This document shows positions 1 through 8,306 of a DNA stretch of 64,000 nt, piece by piece (the first letter of the stretch is position 1; each line of letters opens with the position of its first letter). Source of the DNA: Bradyrhizobium viridifuturi (GTDB lineage: Bacteria; Pseudomonadota; Alphaproteobacteria; Rhizobiales; Xanthobacteraceae); the NCBI RefSeq assembly GCF_001238275.1, contig NZ_LGTB01000007.1, positions 62,001 to 126,000 on the forward strand, in the 5' to 3' direction. Position numbers and translations under genes: made by a program. The notes under the pieces are model-generated. The model was given only the letters and a program-made list of their open reading frames with translations, made no database searches and was not told the origin of the DNA.

Positions 1-540
1 CGTGCCACCGCACCGCTGTCGCCACGCCCCACACCACCGCCGAGCGCGCCGTCTTGGAATCCACGCGCTATCTGATCGTAGTAATATAGTCCGTTGCGCT
101 TATGAATTTCCACGCTCAACTCCGGGATGAAGCCCCTCCTCTTGGTCTCTTCCGGGTAATGTTGGGTACCAAGGTCTATCATTTCCTTGCGGGCAGCGTC
201 CCATGCGCGTTCCGCGCTCTCGAAACCGATCCCCGCATTGCGGCTCGGATAGTCACCACCTTCGTCGCCGCCGAAACGCTTGATGCCGACGATGCCACCC
301 GATCCGCTGGGGCTGTTGCCAGTCGCCGGCCCGTTGAGGCCGGGTTGACCGGCTCCTGTCGCAGGCTGTTGCAGTTGGGTTTGCGGCTGTGGCTGCTGGT
401 TGAGCCGGTGTCGGCGGCTGTTGAAACTGCGCCTGTTGAGCAGGGCCATCCGCGGCGAACGGATCGTGGTCAACGGGAACGAGCGAGTAGTCATCGAAGT
501 CCGGCTGATGGTCCACCGACACCAGAGAGTAATCAGGCAT
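1..540 (-). pseudogene. Hypothetical protein, frame broken and cut by window edge
   Basis: I do not recognise a family. The ATG at 540 is preceded by an AGGTGA ribosome-binding site. The N-terminus holds two near copies of DYSLVxVDH (residues 3-11 and 17-25), followed by a Gln/Pro/Ala-rich linker. The frame breaks somewhere around 380-415: before it the linker reads AQQAQFQQPPTPAQ, and after it another frame continues as NQQPQPQTQLQQPATG. That frame runs into a more structured part with ERAWDAARKEMIDLGT and RNGLYYYDQIARGFQ and is still open at base 1. The continuing composition on both sides shows one gene split by an indel. The true C-terminus lies outside the window. Confidence 0.5.
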
Positions 541-1205
541 GATCATCACCTACAGATATTGCGGACACGTCGGATGAGCCCGTGCGTGATCGCACCTCGC
601 GGAGAGGGCTGGGTTGGCTTTGGATGTTTGAAGGCAAGTGCTTGAAGGCAAAGTGCTTGAAGGATGGCTTGCGCAATGGCGTGGAAGTGTCGCTTCCGGC
701 TCGGCTTGCCCATCGTCTTCGCCAGGCGCCCGTCTGTCGGTGGGGCGGCCCTGGCTATCAGCCAGTTAGGCTAGCTGCGGCGGCCAATTTCGGCGCGCTC
801 GGCAGTCTGATGCAAAAAGCCCGCAGCGGCTTTTCCGGTGCGGGCTCAATTGTTGCGATGATGAAAATGTATCGGTGAGTTGCCCGACGTGTCAACTCTT
901 CGACGCGCAGATTTGTTCGACAGGCAGATTGCAGAGCGGCGGGAGAAGCTGGAATAACAACCGCACGGCAATGCCTGTCCTTGCCTGGCGCCACCCCTGC
1001 AGAAACCATGGGTCGGAGCGATGAGCAGTCAGGCAGCTCGCAGGGCACAACAGCGCGGCGGATTGCGCCGGCGTGCAAGTCTTTCGCCGACGCCAAATCT
1101 GCCGTAATTATTCGCCACAAGCCGTCAATCCCGCCTTCCGCTGCGGCGATGCATTCGCTAAAGCCAGCGGCATTGTTCCTCCGCATTTCCACGAGGCCGT
1201 TTCTG
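541..1205. other. Non-coding stretch between hypothetical gene and phosphomannomutase
   Basis: No reading frame here has a recognisable product. The open frames on both strands are short and compositionally unlike neighbouring genes, and the longest minus-strand one runs through a terminator hairpin. The stretch holds the leader of the phosphomannomutase gene and one minus-strand terminator-like hairpin, listed separately. Confidence 0.5.
814..848 (-). terminator. Rho-independent terminator, minus strand
   Basis: Read on the minus strand, AGCCCGCA and TGCGGGCT form a perfect 8-bp stem around a 13-nt loop and are followed at once by a run of T. No minus-strand gene ends just upstream of it, so what it terminates is unknown; a small RNA starting between about 850 and 1200 is one possibility. 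Confidence 0.55.
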
Positions 1206-2704
1206 ATGTTTCCGAAGCCGAAATCCGCGCTGGTCCCGAACACCTATGCCTTCGAATCCGAGCCGATGGTGAAGTCGACCGGGTTTCGCGAGTACGACGC
1301 GCGCTGGCTGTTCAACAAGGAAATCAACCTGATGGGCGTGCAGGCGCTGGGCATGGGGCTCGGCGCGCTGATCGCGGAGCTCGGCGTCAAGCAGGAGATC
1401 GTCACCGGGCATGATTTCCGCGGCTACTCGGCCTCGATCAAATACGCGCTGATCTCGGGTCTGATGGCGGCGGGCTGCAAGGTGCACGACATCGGGCTCG
1501 CGGTGACGCCGATGGCGTATTTCGCGCAGTTCGATCTCGACGTGCCCTGCGTCGCGATGGTCACCGCCTCGCACAACGACAATGGCTGGACCGGCGTCAA
1601 GATGGGTGCCAACCGTCCGCTCACCTTCGGCCCCGACGAGATGACGCGGCTGAAAGAGATCGTGCTGAATGCCGCATTCAACAACAAGGCCGGCGGCTCC
1701 TACCAGTTTCACGAGAACTATCCGGCGCGCTACATCGCCGACCTCACCAGCCGGCCGAAGCTGAAGCGCAAGCTGAAGGTGGTGGCGCCTGCGGCAACGG
1801 CACCGCGGGCGCGTTCGCGCCGCAGGTGCTGGAGGCGATCGGCTGCGATGTGATCCCGCTCGACACCGAGCTCGATCACACCTTCCCGAAATACAATCCG
1901 AATCCGGAAGACATGGAGATGCTGCACGCGATCCGCGATGCGGTGCTGGCGCACAAGGCCGATGTCGGGCTCGGCTTCGACGGCGACGGCGATCGCTGCG
2001 GCGTGGTCGACAACACCGGCGAGGAGATCTTCGCCGACAAGGTTGGCGTCATGCTGGCGCGCGACATGTCGGCGATCAACGCCAACGCACAGTTCGTCGT
2101 CGATGTGAAGTCGACCGGGCTGTTCGTGACCGACCCCGTGTTGCAGAAGCAGGGCGCCAACACCGTGTACTGGAAGACCGGGCATTCCTACATGAAACGC
2201 CGCACCAACGAGCTCGGCGCGCTCGCCGGCTTCGAGAAGTCCGGCCACTTCTTCTTCAACAAGCCGTTCGGCCGTGGCTATGACGACGGCCTGGTGTCGG
2301 CGATCGCGATCTGCGAGATGCTCGACCGTGCCCCCGGCAAGTCGATGGCCGACCTCAAGGACGCGCTGCCGAAGACCTGGTCGTCGCCGACGATGTCGCC
2401 GCATTGTGCCGACGAGGCGAAGTACGGCGTGGTCGATGCCGTGGTGAAGCACTTCGAGACACTGCAGCGGAACGGCGCGCAGGTCGCGGGGCAAGGCATC
2501 CGCGATCTCGTCACCGTCAACGGCGTCCGCGTCACGGTCGCGGACGGCAGCTGGGGCCTGGTGCGCGCGTCCTCGAACAAGCCGGAGCTCGTGGTCGTGG
2601 TGGAAAGCCCGGTCAGCGAGCAGCGCATGCGCGACATGTTCGAGGCGATGGATTCGGTGCTGCGCACGCATCCCGAGGTCGGCGAGTACAATCAGAAGAT
2701 CTGA
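1206..2704 (+). pseudogene. Phosphomannomutase/phosphoglucomutase, one-base frameshift
   Basis: Alpha-D-phosphohexomutase that interconverts hexose 1- and 6-phosphates for surface polysaccharide and nucleotide-sugar synthesis in the cytoplasm. The start at 1206 gives MFPKPKSALVPN. The catalytic phosphoserine loop TASHNDNGW and the metal loop GFDGDGDR are both present, as is the sugar-binding FEKSGHFFF. The frame breaks near 1788-1791: VVAP should continue as ACGNGTAGAFAPQVLEAIG, which is found in the next frame once one G or C is restored. The joined length of about 499 residues suits the family. Everything else is intact, so the break is probably a sequencing error or a very recent mutation. 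Confidence 0.88.
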
Positions 2705-2795
2705 GGCGGCCCTTTTCCGCAAGCCGACTCGTCATCGCCGCTTTCGCAGGCGACTACACCGCGTTGCTTGGCGGGCGATGCCAAATCAAATTCGA

Positions 2796-2919
2796 TGTCG
2801 TCCCTGCGAAAGCAGGGACCCATAACCACCGAAGTTCATTGTTGCGCGACGCCGGAATGACGAGTCCCATCAATCGCATCCGCTGCAGCGTATGGGTCCC
2901 TGCTTTCGCAGAGACGACA
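2796..2919. repeat. Palindromic REP-like element, family R1, copy 1
   Basis: About 124 bp with terminal inverted repeats. Each end is itself a hairpin (CCCTGCGAAAGCAGGGACCC at the left, its complement at the right). Similar elements lie at 11699-11821, 19907-20028 and 20773-20892. It lies in the 376-base gap between two convergent genes, together with the next repeat; nothing else is visible in that gap. Confidence 0.75.
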
Positions 2920-2948
2920 AGCGGACGGAGTCTTGATCCTCCACACCT

Positions 2949-3051
2949 GTCATTACCCGGCTTGACCGGGTGATCCAGTATTCCAGAGACGGTCGTGATT
3001 GAGCCGAGAGGCCGCGGCGTACTGGATCGCGCGGTCAAGCCGGGCGATGAC
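2949..3051. repeat. Palindromic element, family R2
   Basis: About 103 bp bounded by long imperfect inverted repeats: GTCATTACCCGGCTTGACCG at the left and its near complement ending in GGCGATGAC at the right. Both inner edges carry a TACTGGAT-type sequence. The GTCAAGCCGGGCGATGAC end recurs in the hairpin at 13232-13265, so the two are related. Confidence 0.7.
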
Positions 3052-3080
3052 GGCGCGGTAGGTCGCCGATCTTACCTTCC

Positions 3081-4547
3081 TCACGCCGCCCGCAGCGAGG
3101 CCAGGAAGCGGTCGAGCTCGGCCTTCAGCCATTCGGACTGTGAGGTCAGGCCGTTCGCCGCGTCGAGCAGTTGCGCGGTGGCGCCGCCGGCCTGTTCGGA
3201 GGCGCGGTTGACGTTGAGGATGCCCTTGTTGACGTCGCGGGTGCGATCGGCGGCCTGCTGCAGATTGCTGGAGATCTCGCGGGTCGCAGCGCCCTGCTGA
3301 TCGACCGCGGCCGCGATCTCGCCGGAGACGTGGTCGATTTCCGCGATGGTGGTCCCGATGGTCCCGATCGCGCTGACGGCGGCGCCGGTCGCGTTCTGGA
3401 TATCCTGGATCTGAACCGAGATCTCCTCGGTCGCCTTGGCGGTCTGATTGGCCAGCGCCTTGACCTCGCTCGCGACGACCGCAAATCCGCGGCCGTGCTC
3501 GCCGGCGCGCGCCGCTTCGATGGTTGCGTTCAGGGCGAGCAGGTTGGTCTGGCTGGCGATGTTCTGGATCAAGGTCACCACCTCGCCGATCTTCTGGGTG
3601 CCGGCGGCAAGTCCCTGCACCACGCTGTTGGTGCGGCGCGCCTCGTCGGCGGCCTTGGCGGCGATCCGTGCCGAGCGCGTCACCTGCTCGGCAATGCTGT
3701 TGATCGAGGCCGTCAGCTCCTCGGTTGCCGACGCCACGGTTTCGACGTTGCTCGAGGCCAGCGTCGATGCGGAGGCGGCCGCGGTGGCCTGGCGGATGGT
3801 TTCCGCGTTGCTGCCGTTCATCGTCGTCGACAGGCCCTGCATCGCGTTCGCCGCCACCGCGACGGCTTCGACGACCTCGCCGATCTTGCGCTCGAAGCCG
3901 GCAGCCAGTTCGCGCCGCGCGGCATCACGATTCTGCTTGGCTCGTTCGGCCTCGATGCGGTCGGCATTGGCGCGGGCTTCGGCGGCGCCGGCGGCCTCGG
4001 CCTCTGCCGCCTTCAGCGCCGACATCCTGAACAGCTCGGCAAGCGTGTGCGCCAGCCAGATCAGCACGCCGGCCTCGATCAAGAGGATCACGGCGTGCAG
4101 GACGACGCGGCCGAAATCGGCGCCGCCGGGATAGATCGCAGCCGGCAGGATGAAGTTCAGCGTCAAATGGTGCAGGGCGACCGCCGCGGTGCCGGCGACG
4201 ATCGGCCGGTAGTCGCAATAGGCGACCAGGCACGCCAGCGCGGCGAAGAAGTACATGTGCATGTCGACCTGCCAGCGGTGACCGGCGAACTGGTAGACCA
4301 GCATCGACACGCCGGCCATCAGGGCCACGGCAACGATCAGGCGCGTCGAAACGCCGTTCCCCGACAGGCGCCACGAGGCCGTCGCCGTCACCGCCATCGC
4401 CACCATGAAGCCGGTCGGGATCAGCCAGTCGGTGTGCAGCGTGATGCCGACGATGATCGCGATCGGAACGTGCAGCCAGAGCACCACGAGCAGGATCTTG
4501 CTGGCGGTCTCGCGCAGTGCGGCCATTTCATCGCCTTCGAAGGTCAT
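3081..4547 (-). CDS. Methyl-accepting chemotaxis protein
   Basis: Membrane chemoreceptor that signals to CheA/CheW. The first ~165 residues form about six hydrophobic membrane segments without a large periplasmic loop, so the sensor is probably within the membrane. A helical linker rich in Ala and Glu follows. The cytoplasmic signalling domain contains the invariant hairpin tip ([19 protein letters not shown]), then [17 protein letters not shown]. The end [11 protein letters not shown] lacks a CheR-docking pentapeptide. Two starts are possible: 4547 (MTFEGDE) or 4526 (MAALRE), the latter just after the stop of the upstream small ORF with a GAAGG site, which suggests translational coupling. 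About 481-488 residues. Confidence 0.92.
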   Translation of the reverse strand: MTFEGDEMAALRETASKILLVVLWLHVPIAIIVGITLHTDWLIPTGFMVAMAVTATASWRLSGNGVSTRLIVAVALMAGVSMLVYQFAGHRWQVDMHMYFFAALACLVAYCDYRPIVAGTAAVALHHLTLNFILPAAIYPGGADFGRVVLHAVILLIEAGVLIWLAHTLAELFRMSALKAAEAEAAGAAEARANADRIEAERAKQNRDAARRELAAGFERKIGEVVEAVAVAANAMQGLSTTMNGSNAETIRQATAAASASTLASSNVETVASATEELTASINSIAEQVTRSARIAAKAADEARRTNSVVQGLAAGTQKIGEVVTLIQNIASQTNLLALNATIEAARAGEHGRGFAVVASEVKALANQTAKATEEISVQIQDIQNATGAAVSAIGTIGTTIAEIDHVSGEIAAAVDQQGAATREISSNLQQAADRTRDVNKGILNVNRASEQAGGATAQLLDAANGLTSQSEWLKAELDRFLASLRAA

Positions 4548-4830
4548 CCCCAACCCCCAGATCGTCGTCCGACTTGAAGCAGCCGGCGATCGCCTGCGGA
4601 TCCATGGCCAGCAGCGCGCCCGCCTCGTACAGCCGGCGCAGCCCGCCATTGCGGTCAGGCCGCACCACCAGCAGGGCCGGGATCGCGGTCATCCGAACGA
4701 TCGACGCATTGGCGGAAGCGGCGGCCAGCAGCGCGCGCTCGGCGCGCCACCACGGCGGAAACGCCAGCCGCGCCCAGCCATGCGGGCCGTCGCCTCGCTG
4801 GGATGATCTCCCCCGGCACCATGGCAGCAC
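4528..4830 (-). CDS. Small hypothetical protein coupled to the chemoreceptor
   Basis: A 100-residue frame whose codons are GC-rich at third positions, as in real genes here. Its TGA lies two bases before an in-frame ATG of the chemoreceptor. Around residues 45-70 it reads [15 protein letters not shown] followed by [15 protein letters not shown], which recalls the cis-proline strand and following turn of thioredoxin folds. No CXXC pair is present. I infer at most a degenerate thioredoxin-like fragment and cannot assign a function. It could instead be the remains of a longer gene, since the first 25 residues look non-native. Confidence 0.4.
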   Translation of the reverse strand: MLPWCRGRSSQRGDGPHGWARLAFPPWWRAERALLAAASANASIVRMTAIPALLVVRPDRNGGLRRLYEAGALLAMDPQAIAGCFKSDDDLGVGDDLRRR

Positions 4831-4922
4831 AATACCGCTGCCGGTGCTAACTTCTGGTAAATGCCGCGCCGGCGGACTACCTGGGGGCGTATCGACGTTC
4901 GTATGAAATGGTGCGGCGGCGT

Positions 4923-5423
4923 TTACGCCGCGGGCACCGGAAGCGCGGTCACCGACTTGATCTTCTCCATCGCAAAGCGCGAGGTGACGTTTTTCAGCGG
5001 CACGGCACTGATCAGCTTCTTGTAGAACACGTCATAGGCCTGCATGTCGGCGACCACGACGCGCAGCATGTAGTCGACGTCGCCGGCCATCCGGTAGAAC
5101 TCCATCACCTCGGGCATGGCGCTGACGGCGTCGGCGAATTTGCGCAGCCAGGCTTCCGAATGGTCGGCGCTCTCGACCGAGACGAACACCGAGATCCCGA
5201 GCCCGATCTTGTTCTGGTCGACCAGCGCCACGCGGCGCAGGATCACGCCGTCGGCCTCGAGCCGCTGGATGCGCTTCCAGCACGGCGTCGACGACAGCCC
5301 GACCCGGTCGCCGATCTCGGCGACGGAGAGCGAGGCATCCTCCTGCAACACGGTCAGGATCTTGCGATCGATCGCGTCGAGGCGGCGGCTGTTGTCATGA
5401 AGCTGAATGGCGACATCGGTCAT
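4923..5423 (-). CDS. Lrp/AsnC family transcriptional regulator
   Basis: DNA-binding regulator of the feast/famine type. Residues about 10-55 hold the helix-turn-helix, including LDAIDRKILTVLQ and LSSTPCWKRIQRLEADGVI. The remainder is the AsnC/RAM ligand-binding and oligomerisation domain, ending in VTALPVPAA. The start at 5423 (MTDVAIQ) gives the usual length of about 166 residues; a start at 5450 would add nine. It lies 76 bases downstream of the PfkB-type kinase on the same strand, so co-transcription is possible. Targets cannot be read from the sequence. Confidence 0.9.
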   Translation of the reverse strand: MTDVAIQLHDNSRRLDAIDRKILTVLQEDASLSVAEIGDRVGLSSTPCWKRIQRLEADGVILRRVALVDQNKIGLGISVFVSVESADHSEAWLRKFADAVSAMPEVMEFYRMAGDVDYMLRVVVADMQAYDVFYKKLISAVPLKNVTSRFAMEKIKSVTALPVPAA

Positions 5424-5499
5424 AGAAGAAAGTTCCACATGAAGGTTCAAACTCCCTCATATAGAGAAAAATCTTCCAAATCAAGCGGGTCGTGACCGC

Positions 5500-6446
5500 T
5501 CAGGCCGGCCGGGCGTCGGCGTGTTCGCCCAAAAAGGCTTCAACTTCAGTACGTTGCGGTGCGGCATAAGCGCCGCCGAAGCGGGTGCATTTCAGTGCTG
5601 CGGCCGCGGACGCAAAGCGCAGCGCCTGCCGCAATTCCTGCTTCTCGGTGATGGCGAGGGCAAACGCGCCGTGGAAGACGTCACCGGCCCCGAGCGTGTC
5701 GACGGTATGGACCGGGAAGGCCGGGCTCTCCTCAAGCTCGCCCTTCTCATTGAGAAAGATCGTGCCCTTCGGGCCGCGGGTGCCGGCCAGGAAGGAGGGG
5801 GTGAGCTTGGCGAGCTTTTGCAGCGCCTGGCCGTCGTCGGTGACGTCGGCGGTCTCCTGCAGCGGCTCGCTGGGAACACCAGATGCGAGGAGGCGGTCAG
5901 CAGCCCTTCCCGCATCGACATCGCGCGGTCGACGTCGACCACGACAGGAATCCCGCGTTTGACGGCCTCTGCGCACAGCTCGGTGCAGAACGGCGCGCAG
6001 CGGCTCTCGGTCAGGATCGCCGCGCAATCCTCCAGCAGCAGCTCGGTCGGCGGCAGCTTGACCTTCCAGAGCTCGGGATCGCGGAAGGTGACGATGGTGC
6101 GCTCGCCGGTGTCGTCGATCATGATCGCCGAGATCGGGGTGACCAGGTCCGGCATGTGGATCAGATGGTTGGTCTCGATGCCTTCCTCGGCGAGCTTGTC
6201 GAAGATGAAGCGGCTCGAGGTCTCCCGCGAATCGCCCATCGGCCCGCAGATCGAGGCGCGGCCGCCCAGCCGGACGATGCCGATCGCGGCGTTCAGCGCA
6301 TTGCCGCCGCAGATCTCGTCGAAATGCGTCGCATTCTCCTTGGAGCCGCGCGCCGGAACGTTGACGCGGAAGGTGAGGTCGCGCACCGGCAGGCCGATGC
6401 AGAGGATGCGGGGCGGGACTTTCGGGGCGCCGTCTTGAAAATTCAT
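5500..6446 (-). pseudogene. PfkB-family sugar kinase, one-base frameshift
   Basis: Ribokinase/fructokinase-like enzyme that phosphorylates a sugar or nucleoside with ATP. The N-terminal half contains the substrate-binding glycine motif (CGGNALNAAIGIVRLGG) and the lid strands. The C-terminal half contains the catalytic anion-hole signature (DTLGAGDVFHGAFA), whose Asp is the base. The frame breaks near 5877: the N-terminal frame reaches TASSHLVF and the next frame resumes at SEPLQETADVTDDG after one missing base. Start 6446 (MNFQDGAPK) is preferred because homologous kinases begin close to PRILCIGLPVRDLTF; an upstream ATG at 6488 is possible. The substrate is not predictable. Confidence 0.82.
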
Positions 6447-6508
6447 GCAGGGATCCGTCGCAATGGTTCCAAGCGCGATGATCGTCATCGCGCTCTAGCT
6501 CATTGTTT

Positions 6509-6557
6509 GAGCACGATCTTTTCGGAAAACCGCTTCGCACTTTTCCGGATCATGCTC
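6509..6557. repeat. Palindromic repeat, nested hairpin
   Basis: Nested inverted repeat. The outer arms GAGCACGATC and GATCATGCTC pair with one mismatch, and the inner arms CGGAAAA and TTTTCCG pair perfectly around CCGCTTCGCAC. It sits between nudC (ending at 6612) and the start of the kinase gene, where it may act as a terminator or mRNA stabiliser. The sequence resembles a common dispersed intergenic repeat of Bradyrhizobium. Confidence 0.65.
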
Positions 6558-6611
6558 CCACTTACACAATCAGTGTCCGAATTTAATCGGCAGAACGAGG
6601 TCCGGTTCCCG

Positions 6612-7562
6612 CTATTGGTCCAACGGATTCCGGTGGTGCACCCAGCGGCCGAGCAAATGATGGGCAATCGCGAACGGATGCGGGCCGGCGAGGCCGTCGG
6701 GGTGCTGGCGCTTCAGCATCAGCGTCGCCTCGGCATGGTCGAACCAGCGCGCATCCTCGAGCTCGGAGCGGTCGACCACGATGTCCTCGTTGGTCGCCCG
6801 CGCGGTGCAGCCGATCATCAGTGATGACGGGTAGGGCCAGGGCTGCGTCATGTAATAATTGACGTCGGTGCAGCGGATGCCGCTTTCCTCGAAAATCTCG
6901 CGCCGGACCGCATCCTCGATGGTCTCGGCGGCTTCGACGAAGCCGGCGAGGCAGGAGTACATCCCGGGCATGAACTGCTTCTGGCGGCCGAGCAGCACCT
7001 TGTCGCCCGATGTCACCAGCATGATCACGACCGGATCGGTGCGCGGAAAATGCTCGGCCTTGCAGCTCGGGCATTCGCGCTTCCAGCCGCCCTCCCGCAT
7101 CGCCGTGCGGGTGCCGCAATTGGCGCAGAAGCCGTGGCGCTGATGCCAGGTCACCATCGATTTCGCCATCGCGATCGCCGACAGCTGCTCGGGCGGCACC
7201 ACGCCCTGCATCGCCATGCCGCGCAATTCGGTGATCGCAACATCGCTGCGTCCGACCAGCTTCTCGGCCGCCTGCGGCGCGATCCCCATGCCGAAGATCG
7301 GCGCGGCATCGCGCAACCCTAAGAAGATCGTGCCGGGATTGGCGCCGTAGCTGCGGGCTTCTTCCAGCGAGAGCAGCGCGCGGGCGCCGCCATCCTCCTG
7401 CTTCACCACAAGCGAGTCGCGATAGATCACATAGGCGCGCGCCTCGCGGTGGCCCTCCAGCGCGAACAGTTTTTCGTCATTGCTGCGCAGATGCGCGGCG
7501 CGGTCGAGCACATGGGTGACGAAGGCCGGCTGGCCGAGCGGAAATGAATCGGATGCAGACAT
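6612..7562 (-). CDS. nudC: NAD+ diphosphatase / RNA decapping Nudix hydrolase NudC
   Basis: Hydrolyses NADH/NAD+ to nicotinamide mononucleotide and AMP, and removes NAD caps from RNA. The order is an N-terminal NUDIX-like domain, a four-cysteine zinc ribbon (CANCGTRT and CPSC) near residues 146-170, and the Nudix domain. The Nudix box is complete: GFVEAAETIEDAVRREIFEE, followed by SGI. The NudC hallmark SQPWPFPxS appears here as TQPWPYPSS. Length 316 is normal. It ends six bases before the HIT gene's coding end region, on the same strand, so the two genes are probably co-transcribed from upstream of the HIT gene. Confidence 0.93.
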   Translation of the reverse strand: MSASDSFPLGQPAFVTHVLDRAAHLRSNDEKLFALEGHREARAYVIYRDSLVVKQEDGGARALLSLEEARSYGANPGTIFLGLRDAAPIFGMGIAPQAAEKLVGRSDVAITELRGMAMQGVVPPEQLSAIAMAKSMVTWHQRHGFCANCGTRTAMREGGWKRECPSCKAEHFPRTDPVVIMLVTSGDKVLLGRQKQFMPGMYSCLAGFVEAAETIEDAVRREIFEESGIRCTDVNYYMTQPWPYPSSLMIGCTARATNEDIVVDRSELEDARWFDHAEATLMLKRQHPDGLAGPHPFAIAHHLLGRWVHHRNPLDQ

Positions 7563-7568
7563 TGAATT

Positions 7569-7988
7569 TCAACCCAACCAGATCTTGCGGCGAAGCGCGC
7601 TGATGAAATTCTGCACTTCCTCGGCGTCATGCGCCAGCGGCGGCATCACGCCCCAAACGGGACGCGGCCATGCAGCGTCGCTGGTGCGGCGGGCGACGAC
7701 GTGGACGTGAAGCTGCGGGACGAGGTTGCCGAGCGCCGCGACATTCAGCTTGTCGCATTTGGTGACCTCTTTCAGGGCCCGCGAGACGCGGGTGATCTCG
7801 GTCATCAGCTGCGCCTGCTCGACCTCGTCGAGGTCGATAATCTCGACCGCGCCGTCCCGCCGCGGCACCAGCAGCAGCCAGGGATAATGCGCATCCTTGA
7901 TGACGAGCACCTTGCACAGCGGCAGGTCGCCGATGTCGATGGTGTCTTTCTTGAGCTGCGAATGCAGCGACCAGTTGGAGGCGGGCAT
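7569..7988 (-). CDS. HIT-family protein
   Basis: Histidine-triad fold nucleotide-binding protein, 139 residues from the ATG at 7988 (MPASNWSLH). The triad region reads VPQLHVHVVARR: the expected H-x-H-x-H is Q92-L-H94-V-H96, so the first histidine is glutamine while the middle catalytic histidine is kept. Otherwise the fold signature (YPWLLLVPRR, then the helix and NVAALGNLVPQ) is intact. It is upstream of nudC on the same strand. The substrate is unknown; a nucleoside phosphate hydrolase or transferase is the family expectation. Confidence 0.85.
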   Translation of the reverse strand: MPASNWSLHSQLKKDTIDIGDLPLCKVLVIKDAHYPWLLLVPRRDGAVEIIDLDEVEQAQLMTEITRVSRALKEVTKCDKLNVAALGNLVPQLHVHVVARRTSDAAWPRPVWGVMPPLAHDAEEVQNFISALRRKIWLG

Positions 7989-8095
7989 GGAGGGCAAGTA
8001 ATGCCTTTCCGTGTTCCCAGACAAGCCCCACAAAGCCGGCCTCACAAAGCCGGGTCAGGCCGCTTGCTTTCCGGCGCTTTTGGCCCCAAATAGGG

Positions 8096-8200
8096 ACCGG
8101 GAGATTGGCGGTGGACGAGCCACTCGCCAACCGGGTCAGGTCCGGAAGGAAGCAGCCCTAACGAGGTCCGGATCGGGTCGCTCGTCAGTCTCCTACCTGT
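8096..8200 (+). ncRNA. ffs: Signal recognition particle RNA (small bacterial 4.5S type)
   Basis: The conserved SRP helix 8 with its tetraloop is present (GGTCAGGTCCGGAAGGAAGC, then AGCCCTAACGA), and the flanks pair into one long hairpin: GGGAGATTGGCG near 8098 with the CGTCAGTCTCCTAC region near 8183-8196. A T-run follows at 8200-8205 and serves as the terminator. The RNA binds Ffh and targets nascent membrane proteins. It lies immediately upstream of dnaX, an arrangement common in this group. Ends are approximate. Confidence 0.93.
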
Positions 8201-8306
8201 TTTTTCCGAGCGAATCGCGCTGGAATGGCGGTCTCCGCGCCCGGCGCTCGATTTCGGCTCCCATCCGCACGCCGGCTGAAGAGACACCCAAGTTGCGGAT
8301 CGACGC

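Noticed and set aside
758..1243. 161-codon minus-strand frame
   Set aside because: It contains a terminator hairpin, overlaps the phosphomannomutase start, and has no recognisable sequence.
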